A stretch of 64,000 bases of DNA, from the NCBI RefSeq assembly GCF_000166135.1, contig NC_014666.1:1426001-1490000 (forward strand), written 5' to 3'. The translations under genes were made by a program, and so were the position numbers. The notes under the pieces are model-generated. The model did no database searches. It saw nothing but the letters and a program-made list of their open reading frames with translations, and was not told the origin of the DNA. This document shows positions 63,415 through 64,000 of the stretch, piece by piece (the first letter of the stretch is position 1; every line of letters starts with the position of its first letter). This DNA is from Pseudofrankia inefficax (GTDB lineage: Bacteria > Actinomycetota > Actinomycetes > Frankiales > Frankiaceae).

Positions 63415-64000
63415 GTGACCGACGTCCCCGACGACCGCGCAGGCATACCCGAGCCTGGGATACCGAGCGAGTCCGGCAACGCCTCCGGTGAGCCCGACCG
63501 ACCCGGTTCAGGGATATCGGGCGGCGATCAGGCCCGATCCCCCGCCCCGAGCCCGGCCGAGGACCAGCTGCCGGGCCTTGAGAGCGATCAGGCCCTACCC
63601 GCCGACCAGCCCGCGTCCGTGGATCGACTGCCGGGACTCGACGGCGCCGAACTGGCCGAGTCGTCGCTGGCGGCCGGCGGCGGTGACGACCCGACCTATC
63701 CGGGTTGGGCGCCGCCGAACCCGCGGCTGCCGACCGAACCGGAGCGGCTCTCCGACATTGACCTGGCGACCGCGGTGATCGAGGGCCGAACGACGGTCGA
63801 CGCCACGACCGCCCGTTGGATCCTGCTGCTCGGCGAGTTCGACCGCCGCTCGCTGTGGCTCGCCGACGGGGCCGTCTCGCCCACCGCGTGGCTGCGCCGG
63901 GAGTGCCGGATCAACGCGCCCACCTCGACGAACCTGATCACCGTCGCCCGCGCCCTGCGCGACCTGCCGGCGACCCGCGCCGCCTTCACCACCGGCACGA
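63415..64000 (+). CDS. DUF222 (13E12/HNH-type) protein, 5' fragment
   Basis: The gene begins at the GTG at 63415 after AGAGGGG and stays open to the window edge (195 codons). A 100-residue acidic Pro/Gly/Asp-rich leader precedes the DUF222 helices: LLLGEFDRRSLWLADGAVSP, WLRRECRINAPTSTNLITVA and ALRDLPATRAAFTTG. In full-length members an HNH endonuclease domain follows; it would lie beyond the window. Mycobacterial 13E12 members include LexA targets, which fits the two SOS boxes here. Its role in damage responses is unresolved. Confidence 0.85.
   Translation, partial: MTDVPDDRAGIPEPGIPSESGNASGEPDRPGSGISGGDQARSPAPSPAEDQLPGLESDQALPADQPASVDRLPGLDGAELAESSLAAGGGDDPTYPGWAPPNPRLPTEPERLSDIDLATAVIEGRTTVDATTARWILLLGEFDRRSLWLADGAVSPTAWLRRECRINAPTSTNLITVARALRDLPATRAAFTTGT

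Overview
The window comes from a very GC-rich actinobacterium with GTG/TTG starts, strong GGAGG ribosome sites and long alanine/proline-rich linkers. Gene content and order (recA-recX, miaB-miaA-dapF-hflX, lexA-nrdR-nrdJ, an hrdB-like sigma gene, lsr2, sepH, polyphosphate glucokinase) match the conserved actinobacterial core. A Frankia-type organism is the best guess; that is an inference from content, not a database result.

Layout: 1-13 kb holds the 3' part of recA, recX, RNase Y (rny), miaB, an extradiol-dioxygenase-like gene, an alpha/beta hydrolase, miaA, a degenerate EAL-domain gene, map (minus), dapF and hflX. 13-21.6 kb holds a DUF4143 ATPase, lexA, a short lexA-divergent membrane protein, nrdR and the B12-dependent reductase nrdJ. 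21.6-24.6 kb is repeat-rich and patchy: a hipA remnant, RDD, DUF2752 and GtrA membrane proteins, and two of the three copies of a 75-bp palindromic element. 24.8-26.2 kb is an SRPBCC-ArsR-SRPBCC operon with twin operators. Then follow a GH63 hydrolase, a primary-type sigma factor, and an acyl-CoA control locus (acetoacetyl-CoA synthetase opposite acuC-patA). 36-42 kb holds a 1505-residue PAS/GAF/SpoIIE/HATPase regulator, an ABC ATPase and a NYN protein. 43-50 kb has lsr2 with a long duplicated non-coding 3' region, an Xaa-Pro aminopeptidase, an LCP cell-wall enzyme, a YihY membrane protein and a small zinc-ribbon protein. 50-62.6 kb has sepH, ppgK, moaA with a DUF6457 partner, a membrane protein, a lipoprotein, an unusual FtsH-like AAA/M41 protease and an MFS exporter. 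The window ends in a 5' fragment of a DUF222 (13E12/HNH-type) gene.

Themes: DNA damage control links recA, recX, lexA and the terminal DUF222 gene, whose promoter carries two perfect SOS boxes. Nucleotide supply is controlled by NrdR through a box upstream of its own gene. Reversible lysine acetylation is suggested by the AacS/AcuC/PatA cluster. Tandem minisatellites (15-25 bp units) recur both inside coding linkers and between genes. No tRNA, rRNA, CRISPR array or complete insertion sequence was seen.
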